A DNA stretch of 64,000 nt, taken from NCBI GenBank assembly GCA_029867005.1, contig CP123443.1, positions 2,108,001-2,172,000 of the forward strand, read 5' to 3'. How positions within the stretch are numbered: the first letter of the stretch is position 1; each line of letters starts with the position of its first letter. Of this stretch, positions 41,205 through 49,595 are shown one piece after another. A model generated the notes under the pieces. The model was given only the letters and a program-made list of their open reading frames with translations, did not search any database and had not been told where the DNA came from. Origin of the DNA: Candidatus Haliotispira prima (GTDB taxonomy: Bacteria; Spirochaetota; Spirochaetia; SP-2023). Made by a program: the position numbers and the translations under genes.

Positions 41205-42434
41205 ATGTCGCTGTGCCGCATTGCTTTTTACGTTCGCCACACTTTGGGTATTAGTGGTCTCATACTCTGTCTGTCGGGCATCTTCCTCGTATTCTCGGCA
41301 AATACGGGCCTCTCGGCCCGGAAGAGTCCGGCAGAAAACCGGCGGCACGGTAAGGCCCTTGATCGCGCCGAAGAAGCCCAAACAAAGACCTTGAGACCGA
41401 CCGAGACCGACTCCAAAACCAGCTCCCAGAACCATACAAAAACAACGAGGGAATCAGAGACAAAGGCACCCGGGACAGGCCCTATTCATAATCAAGGCCA
41501 AGATCAAAACCAAGACCAAGATACTGCCGATCTCCGTGAACCCGGCATTCCCAAAGAGTGGCAAGCCTATCCCGTAATATCCAGCCTCAACCGTATCAAA
41601 GGGGTCTTCAGGCAATTTTTAATCGAAGTCAAGGAAAATAAAAGGCGTTGGGCACGGCGCAACTCCCTCTTACCGCTAACATTGTATGTCTATCAAATTC
41701 AGGAACAAGACAACATCTTCACCATCAGTGCCAAGACCAGTATTTCCGTAGAAGGCATTGCCACCCTAAACCGCATAGAACACCCCAACAGCCTGCCCCG
41801 CAACCGAGGTTACATCCTCATACCGAACAATTCCGGGATATTCCTGCCCCAAGACCAAAGCCTGAATGGCAAGGAGCAGAAGCCCTACCAAAGTCTTTCG
41901 GCTTGGGAGCAACAACTGCGACAAAACCGGGAAAAACTCCTGTTCCACCGCCTGATAATTGATAAACGGGCTTATTTTTACTACCCGAAGAGCCAATTCA
42001 ACCAGACAGAACGAAGCTACTTTCTCGACAACATATTCCGGTCACCTGTGCAGCAAAAATTTTATGTTACCTCCGGGTTCGGAGCCAGAAGAGACCCCAT
42101 CACCGGGAAAAACTCCTACCACGATGGTCTCGACATTCGCTCCCCCTACGGTGCCCCGATATACAGCATCGCCAACGGCACGGTACGTGATTTAGGAGAA
42201 AGCCGACTGTACGGCCTCTACGTTAAAATCCGATTGAATAATGACAAGGGCCAAGTGGTACTCTACGGCCATCTCACAGCCGCACTCGTACAAAAGGGCC
42301 AGCGGGTTGATGCCGGCGAAGTCATCGGCAATTCCGGCCAAAGTGGCCGTATTACCGGTCCCCACCTCCACCTGACTGTTTTCGAGGACAACAAGGCCGT
42401 GGACCCGGCACCATTATTTCGGAACCTGTACTAG
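41205..42434 (+). CDS. LysM and M23-domain peptidoglycan peptidase
   Basis: 409 residues. Residues 10-35 form a signal or anchor segment (ISGLILCLSGIFLVFS). Residues 40-115 are a low-complexity Thr/Gln/Asp linker. A LysM-like domain follows (YQIQEQDNIFTISAKTS, about 165-210), then an M23 domain from about 285 with YVTSGFGARRDPITGK, YHDGLDI and GPHLHLTVF, containing all zinc ligands (His, Asp, HxH). It should act on periplasmic peptidoglycan during growth or division. It stands alone and converges with the cyclo-ligase gene. Confidence 0.88.
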   Translation: MSLCRIAFYVRHTLGISGLILCLSGIFLVFSANTGLSARKSPAENRRHGKALDRAEEAQTKTLRPTETDSKTSSQNHTKTTRESETKAPGTGPIHNQGQDQNQDQDTADLREPGIPKEWQAYPVISSLNRIKGVFRQFLIEVKENKRRWARRNSLLPLTLYVYQIQEQDNIFTISAKTSISVEGIATLNRIEHPNSLPRNRGYILIPNNSGIFLPQDQSLNGKEQKPYQSLSAWEQQLRQNREKLLFHRLIIDKRAYFYYPKSQFNQTERSYFLDNIFRSPVQQKFYVTSGFGARRDPITGKNSYHDGLDIRSPYGAPIYSIANGTVRDLGESRLYGLYVKIRLNNDKGQVVLYGHLTAALVQKGQRVDAGEVIGNSGQSGRITGPHLHLTVFEDNKAVDPAPLFRNLY

Positions 42435-42541
42435 GGGGTTTCTGTACCCGACCTCTGACCCAATACCCGACCCCGATCAATACCCGACCCCGATCCAATA
42501 CTTTTTCCGTGCCTTTCTGCCGTCCAAGACCCGGACCGGGG

Positions 42542-43399
42542 CTATTCCGCCACAAACCCTTCCAGAAACAGGGCATCCGGTGATTGATCAAAAACGGGTT
42601 CAAAAACGTCTTGCAACCGGGCTTCCCACTGGACACTGTAACCTAAGGCCCAAACTTGCAGATCGCAGCACTGACGCAGAGAAGCAATAGACCGATCATA
42701 GAAGCCACCGCCCCGACCCAAACGCAGTATACCCGTATTGCCAAGGAAAAAGCCCAGACCGGGACAAAGTAAAATCACCTTATTCCCGGGCCCCGGTTCC
42801 TCCCGAAGCCCTTCTTCCCGGCACTCTTCCTTTCCGCACGCTTGTCTGCTCTGATACCGTTTAAGGCCCGGCAATGCAGCACTGCCCCCCAAGCTCCGAG
42901 GTTCGATCAGGTTTAGCCGGGGATGCCGTTGCCAGAAAGACAATGTCTCCCCCGCTCTCTCCGGAATCGGCTCCCGTCCCGGAGCCAGATCCCGATACAA
43001 TTGCAATAGGGGGGGCAAGGGCACTGCGGGCGGAAGCTCACTCCCCTGCCCCGGATTCTCGCCTACGGAGTATCTGTGTTTTGGGTAACAAATAAAATCC
43101 AACTGCTCACCGTTGACTTTGGCAAAAGCCAGCTCTGCACCCGACCTTTGCTGCCATTGCTGTAGCAATGGCCAAATATCCACCTCATCGGGCCGGGGAA
43201 CGAAGGCCAGCAGCACCAGAGCCGAAGCCGTGGATGAGCCCTCCGTTTGTCGCTCTACATGCCGATCCAAGTATCCATCTAAGTGTCTCTGCAACCGTGC
43301 CAGCAAGCGGGATTGCTCCTCCAGATGCTGTGTACTCCCCAAAAAACACTGTAAACGATCACGCAGTTCCCTCCGAAGCTGCGATTTCTCGATTTTCAT
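42542..43399 (-). CDS. 5-formyltetrahydrofolate cyclo-ligase
   Basis: 285 residues. Start MKIEKSQLRRELRDRL is typical; the ATP-binding signature PGLGFFLGNTGILRLGRGGG followed by FYDR is clear. It converts 5-formyl-THF to 5,10-methenyl-THF with ATP, recycling a folate storage form. The protein is longer than many homologues because of inserts between LGGSAALPG and LLCPGLGF (residues about 175-205, Gly/Glu-rich), which look like the low-complexity expansions in neighbouring genes. Confidence 0.9.
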   Translation of the reverse strand: MKIEKSQLRRELRDRLQCFLGSTQHLEEQSRLLARLQRHLDGYLDRHVERQTEGSSTASALVLLAFVPRPDEVDIWPLLQQWQQRSGAELAFAKVNGEQLDFICYPKHRYSVGENPGQGSELPPAVPLPPLLQLYRDLAPGREPIPERAGETLSFWQRHPRLNLIEPRSLGGSAALPGLKRYQSRQACGKEECREEGLREEPGPGNKVILLCPGLGFFLGNTGILRLGRGGGFYDRSIASLRQCCDLQVWALGYSVQWEARLQDVFEPVFDQSPDALFLEGFVAE

Positions 43400-43412
43400 A
43401 CAACAGATCTAC

Positions 43413-45338
43413 TTAGGCCGAACCTTTAGGCAAGCGGTAGACCCGGCGCAAAGTTTGCAGCGGGTGGAGATCTAAAATGTTTTGGTGGAAGCCATCGAGA
43501 AAACGTTTGTCGTAAAGATTAAAAGATGGACTATGCCACAATGGTATGACAGTACCGTGTTCCAGCAGATATTCCTCCGCCCGGGAGAGCAATTCCAAAC
43601 GCTTTTCCCGGCTGCCGGCCTGCCGGGCCCGGTCCAGCAATTTATCGTAGTCCGGATCGCCGTGGTTGAACAAATTTAGAGAACTGCCACTGCGCCACAG
43701 ATTCAAAAACGTTGTGGGATCAGGATAGTCCCCAATCCAACTGAGCACACCCAAGGTAAACGGAGCCGGCTCCGCATCAGCATCCCCGGAACTCTCGTCC
43801 GCCCGGCCTTCCGACACGATCGCGGGGTTTCCGTACTGTACCTCAACTTCGCATTTCAGCTCGCTCCAGACCTCGCGGATCATTGCGACAAAATGCTCAT
43901 AGGTCGGACCTTCGGGAAAACGCAGGGTCAGCGTACCCAAGCCTTCACCTTCCGGGTAACCCGCAGCTTCAAGCAGGCGCAATGCCTCTTGTTTATCCTG
44001 TTTTTCCAAACTCTTGCCGGATTTAAAACCCGGCATCTCCGGTACCAAATGGGAATCACCCCCCAGGCCCCCGCGCAGTTTCTCCAGCGGCAACAACAAT
44101 GCCAAAGCCCTGCGTACTTTCATATCGCTCCAAGGGCTCAGAGGGCTATTGCTGTCGGCAAAGTAAAAAAACGTAGTACTGAACAATCTGCCAACGTTGA
44201 CCAATTCCGAACCTCGTCGCAACTGATTAAAGTCAGAAAAGCCCGAAGCAATCCAATCGATCTTATAGGAATTGATGGCTTCACCGATATCCGTATCTTG
44301 CCATCCATAATATTTCTGGATAAAAATCGTCTTGGAAGCCACGTTTTCCGCATTCCAATAATCGGAATTTGCTTCCAGACGGATTCCGGCCTCAGAAACA
44401 GACTCAAGCCGGTAGGGGCCATTAGAAACCAGTTTGCCACGGCCCGTTAGCGGCTCACCCTCCTCCTGCTGCAACACATCTGACTCATTCGGCTCCTTCG
44501 TTCCCTCTAAGCCCTCTGACCCATTTACGCCCTTTGATCCATTCAACCCCTTCGGCCTGCTGACAGAGCTGTACAGGCCCCGATTGAACGCAGACCAACC
44601 CTGCTCCGTCAGCATATAGGACGGCAACGGACTGAGACTATGATGACAAAGAATAGCCAATATTTCCGGGCCGGGATGCTCCAAAGTCAACTCCAGCTCG
44701 TAGGGGTTTACAACTCGGATTCCGGTGGCATCCCGGGAGATTTTGCCATCCCGGTATTCCTTAACCCCGGCGACCAAATCCAACAGAGAGCTAAACGGGG
44801 CCTTGGAACCCGATTTAATCAGGAAAAACCAAGTCCGGGCCACAGTGTCTGCATCAATCTGTTCACCATTGCTGAAACGGGCATTGCGGCGCAAATCGAA
44901 AGTGTAGCGCAGACCATCGGAGCTGCGCCGCCAAGACTCGGCCAAGCCCGGGCGCGGGGTCATATCGACAGGGTCATAGGCCAGCAACCCTTCAAACAGG
45001 GCAATATGCAATTGGGCTTCATTAGCCGTATAACTGAACAGAGGATTCCACTGCAAACGGTCGGAGTAATCCATCACGATGTTGATTTCGCTTTGGGCAC
45101 GCTGACGGTGTACTTCGCTGAGGATTTGCTCTTCTCGGACACTCCGGGCATCCGGGCTATCTTCCGGCTCCGGATTCTCCCGACTATCATTCGTCTGTGC
45201 CGGGAGCCCCGCCACTCCGACAGGACTCTCGGCATAATAAAAGGATAATAGCAGGCAGGTGAGTCCTAAAAAATACGGGGCCAAGCGGAGCCAAGTTAAG
45301 CGGAGCCAAATCAAGCGGAGCCAAATTGAAATTTTCAT
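43413..45338 (-). CDS. Peptide ABC transporter substrate-binding protein (OppA-like)
   Basis: 641 residues from ATG 45338, preceded by AAGGAAC. The signal peptide contains WLRLI-WLRLT-WLRLA, from a 15-bp DNA repeat. The SBP_bac_5 fold is clear: LQWNPLFSYTANEAQLHIALFEG, YTFDLRRNARFSNGEQ and NDSDYW-type strands, and the C-terminal WIGDYPDPTTFLNLW. Family members bind oligopeptides or nickel in the periplasm for an ABC importer; no permease or ATPase genes are adjacent. A 40-residue Gly/Ser/Glu-rich insert (SRPKGLNGSKGVNGSEGLEG) interrupts the domain at about residues 255-295. Confidence 0.88.
   Translation of the reverse strand: MKISIWLRLIWLRLTWLRLAPYFLGLTCLLLSFYYAESPVGVAGLPAQTNDSRENPEPEDSPDARSVREEQILSEVHRQRAQSEINIVMDYSDRLQWNPLFSYTANEAQLHIALFEGLLAYDPVDMTPRPGLAESWRRSSDGLRYTFDLRRNARFSNGEQIDADTVARTWFFLIKSGSKAPFSSLLDLVAGVKEYRDGKISRDATGIRVVNPYELELTLEHPGPEILAILCHHSLSPLPSYMLTEQGWSAFNRGLYSSVSRPKGLNGSKGVNGSEGLEGTKEPNESDVLQQEEGEPLTGRGKLVSNGPYRLESVSEAGIRLEANSDYWNAENVASKTIFIQKYYGWQDTDIGEAINSYKIDWIASGFSDFNQLRRGSELVNVGRLFSTTFFYFADSNSPLSPWSDMKVRRALALLLPLEKLRGGLGGDSHLVPEMPGFKSGKSLEKQDKQEALRLLEAAGYPEGEGLGTLTLRFPEGPTYEHFVAMIREVWSELKCEVEVQYGNPAIVSEGRADESSGDADAEPAPFTLGVLSWIGDYPDPTTFLNLWRSGSSLNLFNHGDPDYDKLLDRARQAGSREKRLELLSRAEEYLLEHGTVIPLWHSPSFNLYDKRFLDGFHQNILDLHPLQTLRRVYRLPKGSA
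44495..44560 (-). repeat. Low-complexity coding insert in OppA-like gene
   Basis: Imperfect 9-15 bp direct repeats of the type GGGTNAAGGGNTCAA encode the Gly/Ser/Glu-rich insert of the binding protein. Confidence 0.65.
45286..45330 (-). repeat. 15-bp repeat inside OppA-like signal peptide
   Basis: Three copies of a 15-bp unit (AAGCGGAGCCAAATT-like on plus) encode the WLRL repeats of the signal peptide. Length changes by one unit keep the frame. Confidence 0.8.
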
Positions 45339-45409
45339 ATATGTTCCTTCTTCTCCCCATTCAAAACCGGGGGAAGGACACAGGAGACCCGGCAATTGTG
45401 TACAACAGT

Positions 45410-46078
45410 CTAGCGAAAATTCAGACCGAAGCTAAAGCCAAAATAGGCATAAATCATCGGCAAGCTGTACCCCTCCGGCAAAACAGATTCTTTCTCCACC
45501 GCTGCCTGGAATCCGATACCGCCAAACAATCCAAAGGATGGCACCCTACGCCCCAATCGGGCCCCAATTTCCAAGCTATTGCCCATTAAGAACCGACTCC
45601 GACTGAAACCGGCACCGGCGATGGTCACGTCCAGAAATTGCATTTGCAACTGACCGCGCAGCCCGATATAGCCCTTGCGCAATTTCTCCCACGGCCAAAA
45701 AGCCAGTCCGAAACCGGCTCCAACCCGGATATCCTGGTCCAGCACACCAACGGTATACTGTCCGCTGCCGAACAGGCGAAACAGATTGATCACATCAAGA
45801 TAACCATTGAGGTCAAACTGAAAACTAAAATGCCTGCCGGTGGCCCGCTGGTAGCGCAAAAACAGATAGCCATTTACCGTCCCCATCAGATCCAAAGCGT
45901 TGGGTCGATTCGGTTCGTGGGCGGCAAACTCGATCGGCTGATTGGGCAAGTCATAGGGCCTCCCGGTCTGGCCATACAGCGATGAGGGCCCCGGAACCAA
46001 ATGGGACGACAATAGCAGCCAACCGATGAAGAACAGACAACAAGTGCCTTTGCCCGGCCTTAGAACCTGATACACCAC
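45410..46078 (-). CDS. Outer-membrane beta-barrel-like protein of unknown function
   Basis: 222 residues from GTG 46078, with GGAGA upstream. Residues 8-36 form a signal peptide (CCLFFIGWLLLSSHL). The rest has alternating hydrophobic strands with aromatic ends (YLFLRYQRATGRHFSFQFDL, YIGLRGQLQMQFLDVTIAG) and ends FGFSFGLNFR, typical of outer-membrane barrels. It lies just upstream of the OppA-like gene on the same strand. I do not recognise a family. Confidence 0.6.
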   Translation of the reverse strand: MVYQVLRPGKGTCCLFFIGWLLLSSHLVPGPSSLYGQTGRPYDLPNQPIEFAAHEPNRPNALDLMGTVNGYLFLRYQRATGRHFSFQFDLNGYLDVINLFRLFGSGQYTVGVLDQDIRVGAGFGLAFWPWEKLRKGYIGLRGQLQMQFLDVTIAGAGFSRSRFLMGNSLEIGARLGRRVPSFGLFGGIGFQAAVEKESVLPEGYSLPMIYAYFGFSFGLNFR

Positions 46079-46300
46079 TCATTCTCCGTCTGCGACCACC
46101 GGAACACAAAAACCGGCTTTGCAAACCCAATCAATACGCATACTGCGACCAGGCACTCCAAGCTCACCTGCACAATTATAAAGAAACTATGGCTTTTGCC
46201 ACCGGAATATGACCGGTTTTACAGACCTTCGCGCCAGCCCCATAATAATGTGCCTGAATATGCCCGGATGTCCCCGGATTAAGATTCGGGCGGAGCCTCT

Positions 46301-46960
46301 CTAAATAGCCTGTTCAAACAATAAAGCGACCTTGGTTTCCTCTCCGATCCTCTCCATGTAGGAGCGCACTTCTGCCGGAAAAATCAGGCCCTCGACATGA
46401 CTGAGACTGCGCAGAATCGGAAACAGCAAAATATCGGCATAGTCGGGTGTGGCACCTTGCAGTGCCTTGCTTTCCAATAAAGGTTTCAGTTCCTCCAACA
46501 GCGGAGCAAGTGCTGCAATGTATCCGGCACTGTTCTCAAATGCTGTCGCAAAAGAACCGATACTCCGGCTTTTTTTCGTTTCGTAGTAATCTCGATCTGC
46601 CCGGGCAGGAAAATCTTGCTGAAAAATACGAATATTGCGTGGATGTACCAAATGCCGGGCCGGCTCGGCAGCCGCATCCAGCCAGCGACTCAGTTTGGTA
46701 TCTTGGTAGTCGGCCGGGTTGTCCTGCAACAGAACTTGGCCGTAATTTTTATCAATATAATCTACGATATCCAAACTTTCCGTCATGTAACTGCCGTCGT
46801 CTTTTTTCAAAATAGGCACAATCTTGGCACCAACCAAGTCGTAGTGGCTTTGTTCATCCGCATTAGCCAGTATTTCCTCTTCGACATTCAGGCCCTTCCA
46901 GCCAATAATCATGCGGGCACGCACGCAATAGGGGCAGTGATCGTAATGGTATAGTTTCAT
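46301..46960 (-). CDS. grxB: Glutaredoxin 2
   Basis: 219 residues from ATG 46960, preceded by AAAGGAG; the frame to 47134 is unrelated. MKLYHYDHCPYCVRARM holds the CPYC active site, and VPILKKDDGSYMTESLDIVDYID is the GSH-binding part. The C-terminal helical domain is GST-like, as in E. coli GrxB. The enzyme reduces mixed disulfides with glutathione. It follows recQ on the same strand after about 180 bp. Confidence 0.92.
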   Translation of the reverse strand: MKLYHYDHCPYCVRARMIIGWKGLNVEEEILANADEQSHYDLVGAKIVPILKKDDGSYMTESLDIVDYIDKNYGQVLLQDNPADYQDTKLSRWLDAAAEPARHLVHPRNIRIFQQDFPARADRDYYETKKSRSIGSFATAFENSAGYIAALAPLLEELKPLLESKALQGATPDYADILLFPILRSLSHVEGLIFPAEVRSYMERIGEETKVALLFEQAI

Positions 46961-47142
46961 ATAGACTCCTTTGACATTTCCCGTTAGCTCGCTTGCATTC
47001 TCCGAATCAAATGCAATGCAAAGAATTTCCACAGTGTACCCGGACAGACCTTTTCTGCACAGAACTGAACAAACCGTGCATACCTCGCATACTTTGAATT
47101 TGGGACTTTCAACCCTCTTCCGCATGGGCCTCAAAGGCCTTA

Positions 47143-49488
47143 TTATGCGCCATTTTCCCTGCGCCAGGCTCCCAGCACAAATTTAATCTCGTCGTAGCTG
47201 ATGCTCGGAGACAAAGTATCCTTAATCGGCTTCAGACGCGAAAGGTCCGAACCATTTTCTTTCATCTGCCGCAAACACTTTTCCACTCGCTCTCTCACCT
47301 CAGGACTAACATAATCGTCCGGATCCAGTCGGCCCTGCTCAATCAGACTACCAATATGAGAACTGATAGTACGCACATTCAGGTCCCGTTCCCGGGCCAC
47401 TTCCTCTGGACTCAGGCCACTTTCCAGCAGGCGCAAGGTTTCCGCTGTAGTCGAACCCTTTCCCGCCGAGGCCGTCTGACCAGCAGGCAACCCTCTGCTT
47501 GCCTGTGTAGTCTGAGTCGGAAGCCCATCCACACCGTCAAAGGCTTTCAGACTTATTGCCTCGCGGAGCTCCAAAGCTTCGCTACCCTGACGAGTCAGAG
47601 CAATAATTGTGGCATCCGTATTTTCCGGATTCCGGTGCTGTAGATAACCGGACTGTAAAAGCCCATTAATGGCCCCTTCAATTTGCTTCCCGGTCAAGAC
47701 CCCTAAACGCCCGTAGTAACGCTGGGCCCGAAAACCGGCCGTCATTTTCTGCGAATTCGAGCCGGAAAGCATTTGGGCAATCCGCTGACGCCCCACTCGG
47801 ATTCCGTTTTCGGCCAGTTGCCGCACGCTGTCCAACACGATTAAGGCCGCTCGTTCGGAACGGCTCAACCGGCTGATCAAATTAGCTTCCGGCTCAGCTC
47901 CGGCGGCCGGACCTTTCCGGCGCAACCCTTCACGCAATCCTTGCCGGAAACAATAGTCACAACAGCGATCCGCACTCAACTCCACGGCCTTACTGTAATC
48001 GCTGAAATAAGAGAGTAAAATAGCCCGGCGGCACGAGTCGGCTTGGGCATAGTGACTCATCTGTTCCAACTGACTTTTGCGATGACTGTTGTATTCTTCC
48101 ACTTGGCGTATACCGGCCTTGGCACTTTCTTCGTGCCAATCACCCAAGACCAAGTGCAAGGCCCCCTCTTCACCTCCGAACAAAGCAAATTCCGCATTCT
48201 CCAGTATTCCGGCTTTTTCCAAATGAGCCAAAGCCAAGCGCAGCTTCTGCGGCTCCCAACCCATACTGCGGCCCAGCTCAGGAACCCGACACAAACGCCC
48301 TCTCCCACCCGCAGAACTTTCGGAATTCTCCGAACCCTCAACAGGCAGGCTCTCCAAACGTTGGAACAACTGATATAACTGCCCCGAAGTAATGCTATTC
48401 TGCCGGATAAAGAAGTTTTGCAGGGAACGATCCTGCGGTGAGAACAGCAGCACAGCTCGCGAGGGCCGGCCGTCCCGGCCGGCACGGCCGGCTTCCTGAT
48501 AGTATGCCTCTAAAGTACCGGGCAAATTGTAATGCACCACCAAGCGTACATCCTGACGGTCAATGCCCATGCCAAAAGCGTTAGTCGCCACCACAATCGC
48601 CAGACTGCCGGTACTAAAGGCATTCTGAATCCGCTCGCGCTGCTCTACCGCCATGCCCGCATGATAGTAGGCACAGGGTATAGACAAATTTCGGCCGACA
48701 AAGGATGAAACTTCCTCCGCTTCTTTGCGCGTCGCCGCATAAATAATACAGGCTTCTACACCGGTATTATCCCGCTTCGTCCCAAACTGTTCCTGCAACA
48801 GCAGAATTAACTCCTGCTGTTTCGCGTGAGCCCCGGAAGCATACAATACTTCAAAACTCAGGTTTGGACGGTTAAAACCCGTGACCACACGCTTCACTTC
48901 GGGCATGTCCAATAGCTGGACGATGTCATCCTGCACCAAAGTAGTTGCGGTAGCCGTCAATGCCACAGTCAACGGAGAGCCGAGCTCTTTGCGGGCCCCG
49001 GCGATTCGTCGGTAGTCCGGACGGAAATCATGTCCCCAACTGGAAATACAGTGGGCTTCATCAATCACCAACAATTGGATATCCACACTCTTCAGTGCTT
49101 CAACAAAAGAGCTCCGGCGCAGCCGTTCCGGAGCCACATAGACCAACCGGTAGCCCCCCTCTAACATCGCGGCACTGCGTTGTCGCTGCTCAGCCGGCGA
49201 AACAGTACTGTTGATATATGTTGCGGAAATCCCAAGAGCCTGCAAACTGTCTACCTGATCTTTCATCAGAGCGATCAAAGGGGAAATGACCAAGGTGACC
49301 GCCGCCCTATCCTTGGCACGTTGACGCAGCACCAAGGCCGCATACTGATAAATCAGCGATTTCCCCGCCCCTGTCGGCATAATGACCAAGGTATCGCAAC
49401 CGGACAGAATATGCCCGACCGCTTCCTCCTGTCCGGTGCGAAAACTGTGAAAACCAAAGTATTGTTGTAATAAAGAATTTTGATTCAT
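47143..49488 (-). CDS. recQ: ATP-dependent DNA helicase RecQ
   Basis: 781 residues. Walker A MPTGAGKS (38-45), DEAH box VIDEAHCISSWGHDFRPDY, motif VI HYNLPGTLEAYYQEAGRAGRDG, and the RQC zinc-binding cysteines (YAQADSCRRAILLSYFSD, CCDYCF). The C-terminus has the helix-turn-helix-like RQC/RecQ-extension segment (ETLRLLESGLSPEEVARERD). It unwinds DNA 3' to 5' in recombination and repair. The protein is longer than E. coli RecQ because of a Gly-rich insert around 385-400 and a 90-residue tail. Confidence 0.95.
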   Translation of the reverse strand: MNQNSLLQQYFGFHSFRTGQEEAVGHILSGCDTLVIMPTGAGKSLIYQYAALVLRQRAKDRAAVTLVISPLIALMKDQVDSLQALGISATYINSTVSPAEQRQRSAAMLEGGYRLVYVAPERLRRSSFVEALKSVDIQLLVIDEAHCISSWGHDFRPDYRRIAGARKELGSPLTVALTATATTLVQDDIVQLLDMPEVKRVVTGFNRPNLSFEVLYASGAHAKQQELILLLQEQFGTKRDNTGVEACIIYAATRKEAEEVSSFVGRNLSIPCAYYHAGMAVEQRERIQNAFSTGSLAIVVATNAFGMGIDRQDVRLVVHYNLPGTLEAYYQEAGRAGRDGRPSRAVLLFSPQDRSLQNFFIRQNSITSGQLYQLFQRLESLPVEGSENSESSAGGRGRLCRVPELGRSMGWEPQKLRLALAHLEKAGILENAEFALFGGEEGALHLVLGDWHEESAKAGIRQVEEYNSHRKSQLEQMSHYAQADSCRRAILLSYFSDYSKAVELSADRCCDYCFRQGLREGLRRKGPAAGAEPEANLISRLSRSERAALIVLDSVRQLAENGIRVGRQRIAQMLSGSNSQKMTAGFRAQRYYGRLGVLTGKQIEGAINGLLQSGYLQHRNPENTDATIIALTRQGSEALELREAISLKAFDGVDGLPTQTTQASRGLPAGQTASAGKGSTTAETLRLLESGLSPEEVARERDLNVRTISSHIGSLIEQGRLDPDDYVSPEVRERVEKCLRQMKENGSDLSRLKPIKDTLSPSISYDEIKFVLGAWRRENGA

Positions 49489-49595
49489 GTACTATAAAAA
49501 GGATAAAATATCTCAAATGAGACTGCCCTGCGCCCCAACAACATAGAAAATAGATACGAAAAATACATAGAGCCCCGAAACAAAACCCTTGCGGA

